Below, piece after piece: positions 31,721-37,996 of a DNA stretch of 56,306 nt. A program made the position numbers and the translations under genes. The notes beneath the pieces were generated by a model. The model saw only the letters and a list, made by a program, of their open reading frames with translations. It ran no database searches and was not told the DNA's origin. Source of the stretch: a virus. The stretch's first letter is position 1. Each line of letters begins with the position of its first letter. The stretch lies in IMG/VR virus record IMGVR_UViG_3300027985_000330, positions 1 to 56,306 of that record; one strand, 5' to 3'.

Positions 31721-31803
31721 CAATAAAAAAGCCGTCGAAAGACGGCTAATCTAACACTGAGTTGGATTGCACCTCGTTACCTCGGGCAATCAACATTCTT
31801 GTT
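31721..31803 (-). repeat. 83-base direct repeat, copy 1 (last attC plus terminator)
   Basis: Nearly the same as 42645-42726, with one substitution and one base insertion. It holds the last site of cassette array 1 and the following terminator. Confidence 0.9.
31724..31747 (-). terminator. terminator closing cassette array 1
   Basis: Minus strand AGCCGTC, TTTC loop, GACGGCT, then TTTTTATTG: a perfect 7-bp stem with the T-run. Confidence 0.9.
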
Positions 31804-31807
31804 CTGA
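31749..31807 (-). other. attC-like site 1.8 (last of array 1)
   Basis: R'' TCAGAAC, arms GTTGATTGC and GCAATCCAAC, R' GTTAGAT; 59 bases. R'' fits its own cassette start GTTCTGG in six of seven places. Confidence 0.75.
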
Positions 31808-32064
31808 GAAATAGTTATGGTTATACTTTCGCCCCTCTCTATTTGATTTTTTTCAACAAATGTTTCCAGTAGCTTTATAAATCCTGACAGTCCTCCAACA
31901 ATTGAAACCATTTCAGTGTCTTTGATTTTTCCCTTTGTTTCAGTGTCGTGACCAGCACCCCAAGATGTAAATCCGTATGTGCTGACAATGAATTTGCCAG
32001 AACAAGGCGTTTGAATTGAATTGCGAGAATCTCTCGCGTTTTGTTTGTCTGTTTCGTTGTTCAT
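31777..32064 (-). CDS. cassette protein with attC-encoded leader
   Basis: 95 residues from MNNETDKQNARDSRN. The first 21 residues up to 'QTPC' are encoded by attC-like site 1.7; the Cys codon TG|T spans the exchange point. The cassette part starts SGKFIVSTYGFTSWG and has 'MVSIVGGLSGFIKLLE' and 'ITITISQNK'. The last residues VDCPR are encoded inside site 1.8. No known family. Confidence 0.6.
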   Translation of the reverse strand: MNNETDKQNARDSRNSIQTPCSGKFIVSTYGFTSWGAGHDTETKGKIKDTEMVSIVGGLSGFIKLLETFVEKNQIERGESITITISQNKNVDCPR

Positions 32065-32111
32065 ATCTTTATTAGTTCGTGTTCTCGCAATCATTCAACT
32101 TGTGGTTCTAC
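31997..32111 (-). other. attC-like site 1.7, carries a start codon
   Basis: R'' GTAGAAC, very long arms (TTGAATGATTGCGAGAA against TTCTCGCAATTCAATTCAA), R' GTTCTGG; 115 bases. ATG of the next gene lies between the arms. R'' is identical in complement to its own cassette start GTTCTAC. Confidence 0.85.
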
Positions 32112-32356
32112 AGATATTTGTTTGCGTCTTTCACGGCAGATCTATCCTGCTTGGTTGCAGACGGATAAACCATGTCAGCAAGTGGACACATCCGAAAATC
32201 TAGCACCATTTGAAATCTCCGAATGGTGAAATACCAGAGCCGACCACCCCAATACCGGTCAAATACAAACCACTTTTTCCAGCAGTTCTTATTCTTTTTG
32301 TGTTTTCGAAAGCTTACTTTTGGGAGCTTCCATCTATTTGCTTTTAACATATTCAT
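32108..32356 (-). CDS. cassette protein, basic and aromatic
   Basis: 82 residues from MNMLKANRWKLPKVSF; rich in Lys, Arg, Trp ('KNKNCWKKWFVFDRYWGGRL'), ending in an acidic-polar tail. Its stop TAG lies in the R'' box of site 1.7. It begins after the site 1.6 boundary with its own ATG. Basic and aromatic character suggests nucleic acid or protein binding; no family recognised. Confidence 0.5.
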   Translation of the reverse strand: MNMLKANRWKLPKVSFRKHKKNKNCWKKWFVFDRYWGGRLWYFTIRRFQMVLDFRMCPLADMVYPSATKQDRSAVKDANKYL

Positions 32357-32368
32357 AATAAAATTTTA

Positions 32369-32436
32369 GTAGAACAAATCAGTTCGTCGGAATTGCTTAC
32401 CGTTCCTGCTCGCAATCCACGACTTCGCGGTTCGGC
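32369..32436 (-). other. attC-like site 1.6
   Basis: R'' GCCGAAC, arms GTCGTGGATTGC and GCAATTCCGACGAAC, R' GTTCTAC; 68 bases. R'' complements its own cassette start GTTCGGC exactly but not the adjacent R'. Confidence 0.85.
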
Positions 32437-32771
32437 AAATAAGGAAGCGGTATCCAGTGAGTTGGTTCATTCGCACCATCAAGCTTGTGCTGTGACACAG
32501 AATTTTTAACGTAACTCCACCATCCTTCTGCCTCTTGTTGTGAATCATAACCTTGATCCTTCCATAGCTCAACCTCAGTTCCATCTGTAGCGATTATAAC
32601 CCCAGTATCATAAAAGGCATTATGAACAATCCAAACAGATGCGAAATCGTATCCAACTATAATTTCAGTTCCATCTTTTGGTGCCGTCTCAATAGACATC
32701 CAAGCCGAACAAGGCGTTTTAAGAAACTCGCTACCGCTCGTTTCGTTTTGATTATGTATATCTTTTGTCAT
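32397..32771 (-). CDS. cassette protein, DUF551-like, with attC-encoded leader
   Basis: 124 residues. Leader MTKDIHNQNETSGSEFLKTPC comes from site 1.5, then 'SAWMSIETAPKDGTEIIVGY' and 'WWSYVKNSV', 'PTHWIPLPYLPN', the pattern of DUF551 proteins common in phages (two Trp-Pro motifs). Thus the array carries phage-type genes. The C-terminus NREVVDCEQER is encoded within the arm of site 1.6. Function of DUF551 is not known. Confidence 0.65.
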   Translation of the reverse strand: MTKDIHNQNETSGSEFLKTPCSAWMSIETAPKDGTEIIVGYDFASVWIVHNAFYDTGVIIATDGTEVELWKDQGYDSQQEAEGWWSYVKNSVSQHKLDGANEPTHWIPLPYLPNREVVDCEQER

Positions 32772-32798
32772 AGCTCGTTCTTAAACTTAGCGTTAGCT
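32704..32798 (-). other. attC-like site 1.5, carries a start codon
   Basis: R'' AGCTAAC, arms AAGTTTAAGAACGAGC and GCGAGTTTCTTAAAACGCCTT, R' GTTCGGC; 95 bases. R'' complements its own cassette start GTTAGCT exactly. The loop encodes MTKDIHN and the leader. Confidence 0.85.
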
Positions 32799-32987
32799 AG
32801 ATTCTTCATTGATTTCTTCTAATGTCATTTTGATTTTCGTTTCACCAATTCCGTGTTTATACCACAATAATGTAAACTCGTGTTTTGCCATATCGGTCAT
32901 ACCAGCGTTTAGAATCTTGGTGTATTCCGGCATAGCCCATTCTCCAGTCATTTCAATACATTCTTCAAATAATTCTCCAGCTTTCAT
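32793..32987 (-). CDS. cassette protein (own start)
   Basis: 64 residues; own ribosome site AGGAAACGCT before ATG. Helical: 'MKAGELFEECIEMTGEWAMP', 'LNAGMTDMAKHEFTLLWYKH'. Stop TAA lies in R'' of site 1.5. No family recognised. Confidence 0.55.
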   Translation of the reverse strand: MKAGELFEECIEMTGEWAMPEYTKILNAGMTDMAKHEFTLLWYKHGIGETKIKMTLEEINEESS

Positions 32988-33008
32988 AGCGTTTCCTTTC
33001 TAATTTGG

Positions 33009-33076
33009 AGCTAACAATACATTCTATGTAATCCTGAACCGCTCCGATCTCAGGATACATAAATTAAGCGTTCGGA
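33009..33076 (-). other. attC-like site 1.4
   Basis: R'' TCCGAAC, arms ATGTATCCTGA and TCAGGATTACAT, R' GTTAGCT; 68 bases. R'' fits own cassette start GTTCGGT in six of seven places. Confidence 0.85.
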
Positions 33077-33318
33077 GAAATAAATTTCACCCACTCCCAA
33101 TGCCCAAACGTGCAAATAGAATCTCGATAACCGTATCCATGGCATCCAAGATTTCGACTTTCGTTGCTATGCTTGCGTGCCGTCGTTGCGCTTATTTTTG
33201 TCCAAAGCACTCCAAATTCATTTTGGAATCGGTCGCCTTCGATCAAATCTCCAAAGGTCACCGAACAAGGCGCTGTATCCAATTCGGACACGTCCGCGTT
33301 TTGGTTGTCGTTACTCAT
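33064..33318 (-). CDS. cassette protein with attC-encoded leader
   Basis: 84 residues from MSNDNQNADVSELDTAPC (leader from site 1.3, ribosome site GAGGAC eight bases up). Then 'SVTFGDLIEGDRFQNEFGVL' and 'WTKISATTARKHSNESRNLG', ending 'WVKFISPNA' inside R'' of site 1.4. 'FGDL..GD.F' with a Trp and 'KI' is a short beta-barrel pattern seen in small integron and phage proteins. Role unknown. Confidence 0.6.
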   Translation of the reverse strand: MSNDNQNADVSELDTAPCSVTFGDLIEGDRFQNEFGVLWTKISATTARKHSNESRNLGCHGYGYRDSICTFGHWEWVKFISPNA

Positions 33319-33353
33319 AATTTTTGTCCTCATGGATAAGCTTTGCGTTGGAC
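33260..33353 (-). other. attC-like site 1.3, carries ribosome site and start codon
   Basis: R'' GTCCAAC, arms GCAAAGCTTATCC and GGATACAGCGCCTTG (with GGAC/GTCC inside), R' GTTCGGT; 94 bases. R'' matches own start in four of seven places only. Confidence 0.8.
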
Positions 33354-33357
33354 ACAT

Positions 33358-33618
33358 TTACTTAGATTGTGGAAACCCTGACGCCATTGCGTTGACTGCA
33401 ATAGCCCACATTAAAAGGATTATCCCAGTTGCTATTACTTCAATGTCGGTTTCAAAGTGATAGTTCCAGCCAACATACATGGTTGTTTCAAGCCAGTATG
33501 GAATTGTTGATACGATGGTAATAATTCCGGCATATATTTTTGTCCAACAAATCTGTGGAGAGGAACACTCTACCTGCTCCTCGGTTTTCGTAGTATCTGT
33601 TTTCATTTTAGCTTTCAT
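33358..33618 (-). CDS. cassette membrane protein with attC-encoded leader
   Basis: 86 residues. Leader MKAKMKTDTTKTEEQVEC from site 1.2 with ribosome site GAGGGA; then 'SSPQICWTKIYAGI' and two TM helices (about 27-45 and 60-80, 'IEVIATGIILLMWAIAVNAM'). Ends just after R'' of site 1.3. Integral membrane protein of unknown role. Confidence 0.6.
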   Translation of the reverse strand: MKAKMKTDTTKTEEQVECSSPQICWTKIYAGIITIVSTIPYWLETTMYVGWNYHFETDIEVIATGIILLMWAIAVNAMASGFPQSK

Positions 33619-33647
33619 TTTTCGTGTCCCTCACATCGGCGTTATGC
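33560..33647 (-). other. attC-like site 1.2, carries ribosome site and start codon
   Basis: R'' GCATAAC, R' GTTCCTC, 88 bases. The left arm GCCGATGTGAGGGACAC is almost the same as in site 2.6 of the other array; the right arm pairs less well. Confidence 0.65.
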
Positions 33648-34055
33648 ATTTAATGGTTGTTTCGTTTTTGCATCAATCCAACCTTGCTTTATTCCGAAAT
33701 CTTCATCGAAATCGTAAGTTTCAAATTTATGCGAATCACTTCTGTTTACACAATGGCAAAAGACCATTTCGCAACTTCTCTTTGTTAACGGTCCAATCTG
33801 ACGGTCAACTTTTCTGGTTTCTTTGTTTACGAGTTGTATATAATAGTTCATATCGAGGTTAGCCAATGAAGAATCCCGTTTTAGCCCCCGCCTGCCCATT
33901 TCGTCGCAATACACGACTAAACCAGCAAAGCACGATGCCTGCCAGTCCGAACCAGCCTCGGCTTCCAGCAGATCGGCGTGGGCCTGCTCTGCACGTTGCA
34001 TTAGTTCGGAATCCGCGAGGGATGCGGTATATTTTTTGATGTCTCCGTAAGTCAT
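33642..34055 (-). CDS. cassette protein (own start)
   Basis: 137 residues from MTYGDIKKYTASLADSE. The first half is richer in G+C than the rest (Ala/Glu-rich helices, 'LLEAEAGSDWQASCFAGL'), the second half is AT-rich ('SCEMVFCHCVNRSDSHKFE', four Cys). The break suggests mosaic origin. Ends in R'' of site 1.2. Function unknown. Confidence 0.55.
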   Translation of the reverse strand: MTYGDIKKYTASLADSELMQRAEQAHADLLEAEAGSDWQASCFAGLVVYCDEMGRRGLKRDSSLANLDMNYYIQLVNKETRKVDRQIGPLTKRSCEMVFCHCVNRSDSHKFETYDFDEDFGIKQGWIDAKTKQPLNA

Positions 34056-34068
34056 AGTAAAAAAGAGA

Positions 34069-34120
34069 GGCTAACAAAGCGATCTAGCCAATTCAGACCC
34101 CGCTCGCTTTGTGGTTGTTC
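34069..34120 (-). other. attC-like site 1.1
   Basis: R'' GAACAAC, perfect 8-bp arms CAAAGCGA and TCGCTTTG, R' GTTAGCC; 52 bases. A textbook compact site. Confidence 0.85.
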
Positions 34121-34134
34121 GTATGTTTTCTGAT

Positions 34135-34251
34135 TTAGTCTTCATGGCTAATCTTATGGTTCTCAGATAAAACAGGCAAGCGCAAAAGCGCAGCAACCTT
34201 TGCTTTGCTACCGCGTTTCTTCCGTTCGCGCTTGTAGTCGGGTGGGGTCAT
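34135..34251 (-). CDS. small basic protein in cassette (38 residues)
   Basis: ATG overlaps the preceding stop (ATGA). Reads MTPPDYKRERKKRGSKAKV, then 'AALLRLPVLSENH', strongly basic N-terminus. Short but translationally coupled and without other use for the DNA. Could bind nucleic acid. Confidence 0.45.
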   Translation of the reverse strand: MTPPDYKRERKKRGSKAKVAALLRLPVLSENHKISHED

Positions 34252-34427
34252 GCAATCCAAGATTTTACCTGTTCTTTGGTTGCAAAAGTCACATGGCCAT
34301 TGTCGGTTGTGACTTCAAATTTTCCTGCTACCGCATCGACGCGACGAGCGCGAAATCCGTTTTCCATCATTGGGCGAACTGGGGTGTTTTTTAGTGCTTT
34401 GTTGATTTTGTTTTGAAGTGTTTTCAT
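34248..34427 (-). CDS. cassette protein (own promoter)
   Basis: 59 residues from MKTLQNKINKALKNT. The rest, 'FRARRVDAVAGKFEVTTDNG' and 'VTFATKEQVKSWI', looks like a small beta module. A longer start at 34454 is possible but its ribosome site would be too close. A promoter lies about 45 bases upstream within the same cassette. Confidence 0.5.
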   Translation of the reverse strand: MKTLQNKINKALKNTPVRPMMENGFRARRVDAVAGKFEVTTDNGHVTFATKEQVKSWIA

Positions 34428-34470
34428 ATTTTTATGGTTTTCCGTTGGGCTCATTCCCTTCGATGTTTTT

Positions 34471-34499
34471 AATATCGCACAATCTGCGATTTATTGCAA
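34471..34499 (-). promoter_or_regulatory. promoter inside first cassette of array 1
   Basis: Minus strand TTGCAA, 17-base spacer, GATATT. It would drive the whole of array 1. Confidence 0.55.
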
Positions 34500-34548
34500 G
34501 CATTATTTTCGCATTTTGTGCGATTTTTTTTAACCAAACAAAATGGAA

Positions 34549-34611
34549 TGAGAACAAACTGCTGGAGTGAATGCCGAGAAAGCTCGTCATCCACTCAGCT
34601 CACGGTTATAT
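34549..34611 (-). other. attC-like site 1.0 (first of array 1)
   Basis: R'' ATATAAC, arms GCTGAGTGGATG and CATTCACTCCAGC, R' GTTCTCA; 63 bases. It follows the stop codon of the 48-residue gene. Confidence 0.8.
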
Positions 34612-34752
34612 AAATAAACAATCACATTCACGCCATGATTCACGTTTTTTATTGACGATAATCTCAACGTATTTCCCACCGTTTAGTTCGTATTTTTCAA
34701 CGAATGTTGCAACTAGTTTTAGTTTCTTGTGCATTACTTGTTTTGTTTTCAT
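34606..34752 (-). CDS. small basic protein after large terminase
   Basis: 48 residues from MKTKQVMHKKLKLVATF. Lys-rich beta-helix ('GGKYVEIIVNKKRE'), end with two Cys. Own promoter. It is the last backbone gene, or the first cassette, before array 1. Function unknown. Confidence 0.5.
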   Translation of the reverse strand: MKTKQVMHKKLKLVATFVEKYELNGGKYVEIIVNKKRESWRECDCLFI

Positions 34753-34758
34753 GGTTGT

Positions 34759-34805
34759 ATAGTAGCGCAAACGTATTACGCACGTCAATACTTTTTTTAA
34801 AAAAA
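34759..34805 (-). promoter_or_regulatory. promoter with T7A7 tract (copy 3)
   Basis: Minus strand T7A7, GTA, TTGACG, 18-base spacer, TACTAT. Lies directly after the large terminase stop codon and about 7 bases before the start of the 48-residue gene. Confidence 0.6.
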
Positions 34806-36215
34806 TTACAGCACGCCGTAAAATTTACCGTCATCGACTAAATGCGCGAACCCTTGAGAGAGTGCATCTACTTGGTCTTTGTATTTGCTTGCCGGAAAGT
34901 ATTGCAATTCATCAATCAAAGCACGATTCCACGCACCCCTAACCATTTTTACATTTCCGTTATTGACTTGAGATGCTAACGGTCCAGCCCGATCCGCTTT
35001 ATTACCTGTAGGCAAATCTATGATAACTTCCCAACCCATTAGCATTCTGGCCGTAGCTTCCGCAACCTCGAGTCCGCTCGATCCGCCTTGCCTTTCTATT
35101 ATAATCGGAATATTTTTACCATCTGCAGTTGCTGTCTGTTTTATGATTGGTTCACGTTCCGAAAAATCCCATTGGCCCCTAACCATGTCTAAAAACCAAA
35201 TAACGCCGCGAGTATCAATGCCAATCTCACATCCAGCAGTATAACATCCCCTATCCTTTAAACCGGCCGTATCCCAAGATCGAATGGATCTAACTAGATT
35301 ATATGGACGTTCATCTTCTATCTGTATCCGAGCTGTTTTAAACATGCCACCTTCTCGCGGAATCGGTGTTTGCATGTATTGGCATGCATATCCGAACGAA
35401 CCAAGAATAGCTTTTTTTTCATCTAAAACCGAACGCGACAACCGAACAGGATCGAGCAATCCATCTTTATAAAATCTTTTGTATTTTGCAGGCTTTACAT
35501 TATCGCTTAATTCGGCCGGAAAGCACAAATGTTTTATTTTTCCGCCTAGTTCTAATTTTGATCCGGTTGGATCGTCTTGCGCAATTCGCTGCATAATTAA
35601 TGCCTCAACAGAAACTGCAGAATCTACTTTTCTTGATGGCAAAACTTCATTTTGGAAAAGATTAGCTTTGTATTTTTCGGCATCAGAATCACCGTCTAAT
35701 ACTTTTAGCGGATCATCTGGAATAATAAAATGCGCATGACTTCCGGTTGGATTTCCACCTGTAGAAAATGTTAATCTTTCGCCCCCAAGCGTGTTTCCAA
35801 ATGTTTGAACTCCATCATTGTCACGCCTTATTTCAATTTCTGAAAAAAGCTTTTTATATTTATCACTCTTGATAATATCTCGACATTTCCTTGAAAGACG
35901 TTCAGCCAATCTCGATTCGCAACTTGTGCAAATAATAACCGCATGCGGCATTCTTGTCCATATCCATGCAGGAAAGGCAATCGAGCAAATACTGCTCTTT
36001 GATGTAGATGGTGGAACATTAATAATTAAATCATATAGCTTCTCCTTCCCATCAAATACGCGCTCTGCAACCTTTTGAAGCTCATTACATAATACCTCAT
36101 GATGGAAATTAATAACAAGCTTTTCATGGTTATTTACTTCCCAAAATTCTTTGAAGAAAATCAGAAAAGAACTCCTACACGCTTCAGCAAGAAATATGTC
36201 TTCGTTAATCTGCAT
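34806..36215 (-). CDS. terminase large subunit
   Basis: 469 residues from MQINEDIFLAEACRS (the GTG 24 bases further up is possible). Walker A-like 'INVPPSTSKSSICSIAF' (66-82), arginine-rich 'RLAERLSRKCRDI', Walker B region, and the RNase H-type nuclease part beginning 'RSIRSWDTAGLKDRGCYTA' with Asp, then 'IIIERQGGSSGLEVAEATA' and 'KDQVDALSQGFAHL'. This is the ATPase that pumps DNA into proheads and cuts the concatemer. The small subunit is about 8 kb away, upstream in transcription, which is unusual. Confidence 0.9.
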   Translation of the reverse strand: MQINEDIFLAEACRSSFLIFFKEFWEVNNHEKLVINFHHEVLCNELQKVAERVFDGKEKLYDLIINVPPSTSKSSICSIAFPAWIWTRMPHAVIICTSCESRLAERLSRKCRDIIKSDKYKKLFSEIEIRRDNDGVQTFGNTLGGERLTFSTGGNPTGSHAHFIIPDDPLKVLDGDSDAEKYKANLFQNEVLPSRKVDSAVSVEALIMQRIAQDDPTGSKLELGGKIKHLCFPAELSDNVKPAKYKRFYKDGLLDPVRLSRSVLDEKKAILGSFGYACQYMQTPIPREGGMFKTARIQIEDERPYNLVRSIRSWDTAGLKDRGCYTAGCEIGIDTRGVIWFLDMVRGQWDFSEREPIIKQTATADGKNIPIIIERQGGSSGLEVAEATARMLMGWEVIIDLPTGNKADRAGPLASQVNNGNVKMVRGAWNRALIDELQYFPASKYKDQVDALSQGFAHLVDDGKFYGVL

Positions 36216-36672
36216 TAATTCCGTAGTCTTTCGGATCACAACCGCGTTGCTTAATCATATATATATTATACGCCATGAAATCTTGATCGTCTTTATCGTT
36301 TTCCCAATGCATAAAACCGAAGCAACGCAACGTCCAATACATAATTTCAGATTGTGTCATGTTATGTCCGTCCTCACGCAATATATCCAGAAAATACTGA
36401 TCACATTGCGCTTGTGTATATTGATGCGTGTGGTATCCCCAATCGTGAGCGAATGCAGCCCGAATGATACGCGGATCAAATGGAGAACCAACCAATGCCC
36501 AAGCGAATGAAGGGATGCTAGCACCATCAGATTCGAATCCATCCGGAATGAATACTTCACCGAATCGAGTATCAACCAACAAATCGCGCTTGAGTTTTAC
36601 ACATTCGCGAATTTTTGCATAATGCGGATATAAGCATGGTTCATAAAGTGGAATATATATGTCTGTATTCAT
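36205..36672 (-). CDS. DUF1353 family phage protein
   Basis: 155 residues. 'FIPDGFESDGASIPSFAWALVG' and 'IRAAFAHDWGYHTHQ' are the hallmark of DUF1353: His and Asp in 'HDWGYH' suggest a metal centre. Its role is not established; found near lysis or packaging genes. Overlaps the terminase start. Confidence 0.75.
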   Translation of the reverse strand: MNTDIYIPLYEPCLYPHYAKIRECVKLKRDLLVDTRFGEVFIPDGFESDGASIPSFAWALVGSPFDPRIIRAAFAHDWGYHTHQYTQAQCDQYFLDILREDGHNMTQSEIMYWTLRCFGFMHWENDKDDQDFMAYNIYMIKQRGCDPKDYGINAD

Positions 36673-36690
36673 ATATTCTAAATATATATG

Positions 36691-36855
36691 CTAAAATTCA
36701 GATAATGCAATTTCTCGCTTTTTGTGCTTATGCAATCGGTTGTTACGACACAAATCACACGATCTATGATTGCGGCATGTCCGATCAAATGATTTCGATC
36801 CTCTATAATGATGACGATGTTCTTTTCCGCTTATGATTGCCTTTAGTAAACTCAT
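36691..36855 (-). CDS. small zinc-finger-like phage protein (54 residues)
   Basis: ATG overlaps the preceding stop (ATGA). Reads 'MSLLKAIISGKEHRHHYRGS', then 'CRNHRSCDLCRNNRLHKHKK'. This start and the CX6CX2C/H pattern is typical of a small, widespread phage family located next to packaging or head genes. Metal binding is likely; role unknown. Confidence 0.7.
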   Translation of the reverse strand: MSLLKAIISGKEHRHHYRGSKSFDRTCRNHRSCDLCRNNRLHKHKKREIALSEF

Positions 36856-37715
36856 GTTCTAAATCGTTTTCCTTCAATCACAGGTTTCCACGCGCAACGG
36901 CAACTGACGTGCTTAGGTATTTCTTCGTATGCATATTTCACTTCGAAAATCACACCCTCTAATGCAGCACATTGCGAACATACACGATCGTCTCCTGCTG
37001 TAGAAAATTCAACCATAGCCTCTACTTCATCTATGCCTAATCGTTCTAATGATGACAACTGCCCATATGCGTGCGAACGTATCGTCTCTGTTCGTGCTAT
37101 CGCAAATGCTCGCTTATTCGTCAATACGTCAATGCGCTCCAGCATTTGTTTAGCCGCTTCTGCTGGCCCTTGTCCATTCGCAATTGCGATTGCGAGTATT
37201 CGCCCCATCTCGTTAGACATTGCATCTGTAACGCCTTCCAGTGCATCATACGCTCGCGTATAGAGTAGCCCTAGCTTATCTACCGTCTCTTTTGATGAAA
37301 ATGCTTCAGACATCCATTGCGCTTTTTTTCCGGCAAAGAAATTATCATCATCGAGCAATCCCGCTTTATTTACATCGTAATAACTGCGTTCGTATCCTTT
37401 ACGATATGCGCTTTCTATATACGTATTCTGCCACGGATTTCCGGTGCTGTCGGTCGTTAAAATACCTGCGTCAATTTGTTCCTGAAGCCATTCTTTGAAC
37501 TTCGCAATTTTTTCGGTTGATGATAAAAATGCGAATTCACGATAACGGTTAAATATATTTGGACGCACTTCTTCTTTTAGCCCGAATGCATCATCTTTGC
37601 CTACGAGTTGATTTATCTGGCGTTTCATCCATGAAAAGCGTTGCTTCATGTCATTAAGATAACGCCGTCTAAGCGTGAGCGTTTTTGATGGATCTACTTG
37701 GTATGTGGTTGCCAT
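36852..37715 (-). CDS. minor head protein, SPP1 gp7/Mu F-like
   Basis: 287 residues. C-terminal MuF signature: 'KRAFAIARTETIRSHAYGQL', 'AMVEFSTAGDDRVCSQCAAL' and 'IPKHVSCRCAWKPV' with Cys and His residues in place. N-terminus helical ('KQRFSWMKRQINQLVG'). The family sits in the head with the portal and may go with the DNA into the cell. Confidence 0.85.
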   Translation of the reverse strand: MATTYQVDPSKTLTLRRRYLNDMKQRFSWMKRQINQLVGKDDAFGLKEEVRPNIFNRYREFAFLSSTEKIAKFKEWLQEQIDAGILTTDSTGNPWQNTYIESAYRKGYERSYYDVNKAGLLDDDNFFAGKKAQWMSEAFSSKETVDKLGLLYTRAYDALEGVTDAMSNEMGRILAIAIANGQGPAEAAKQMLERIDVLTNKRAFAIARTETIRSHAYGQLSSLERLGIDEVEAMVEFSTAGDDRVCSQCAALEGVIFEVKYAYEEIPKHVSCRCAWKPVIEGKRFRT

Positions 37716-37795
37716 GATTGAAATAAAACATAGCGCACTTGCTAATCATCCATTCACAAATGCGCCATGTAATCTACATAATATATATTGAAAAA

Positions 37796-37993
37796 TTAAT
37801 CTTTTAGTTCATTTAACTGCGAAATTAGAAAATCAACCGAACCTCTACCTCTTGAAATAGAAACGCTTTTTGAATAAATCAGCGAATCTTCGCTTGCGTC
37901 TCCATCATATGCATTTTCAATGATAATGATTTGATTACCATCATCACTTAGTTTTACTTGAACTGTTTTTGTATCGTATGTTACTTTATTCAT
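37796..37993 (-). CDS. small hypothetical protein
   Basis: 65 residues, beta-rich ('TVQVKLSDDGNQIIIIENAY'), ending in an amphipathic helix. Three bases from the phosphoesterase gene. Function unknown. Confidence 0.5.
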   Translation of the reverse strand: MNKVTYDTKTVQVKLSDDGNQIIIIENAYDGDASEDSLIYSKSVSISRGRGSVDFLISQLNELKD

Positions 37994-37996
37994 AGC

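Larger units (their letters stand above)
31749..34611 (-). mobile_element. integron-type cassette array 1 (nine attC-like sites, no integrase)
   Basis: Nine imperfect inverted-repeat sites with R'' (NNNNAAC), L'', L' and R' (GTTNNNN) boxes separate eight short cassettes, each mostly one gene in the same direction. The R'' box of a cassette matches the first seven bases of the same cassette fully in three cases (starts 32375, 32710, 33015) and in six of seven places in two more, while the R' joined to it often differs. That is what recombination between G and TT of GTTNNNN leaves. The array begins just after the large terminase gene and ends in a terminator. An array without integrase is called CALIN-type. 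Confidence 0.8.
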
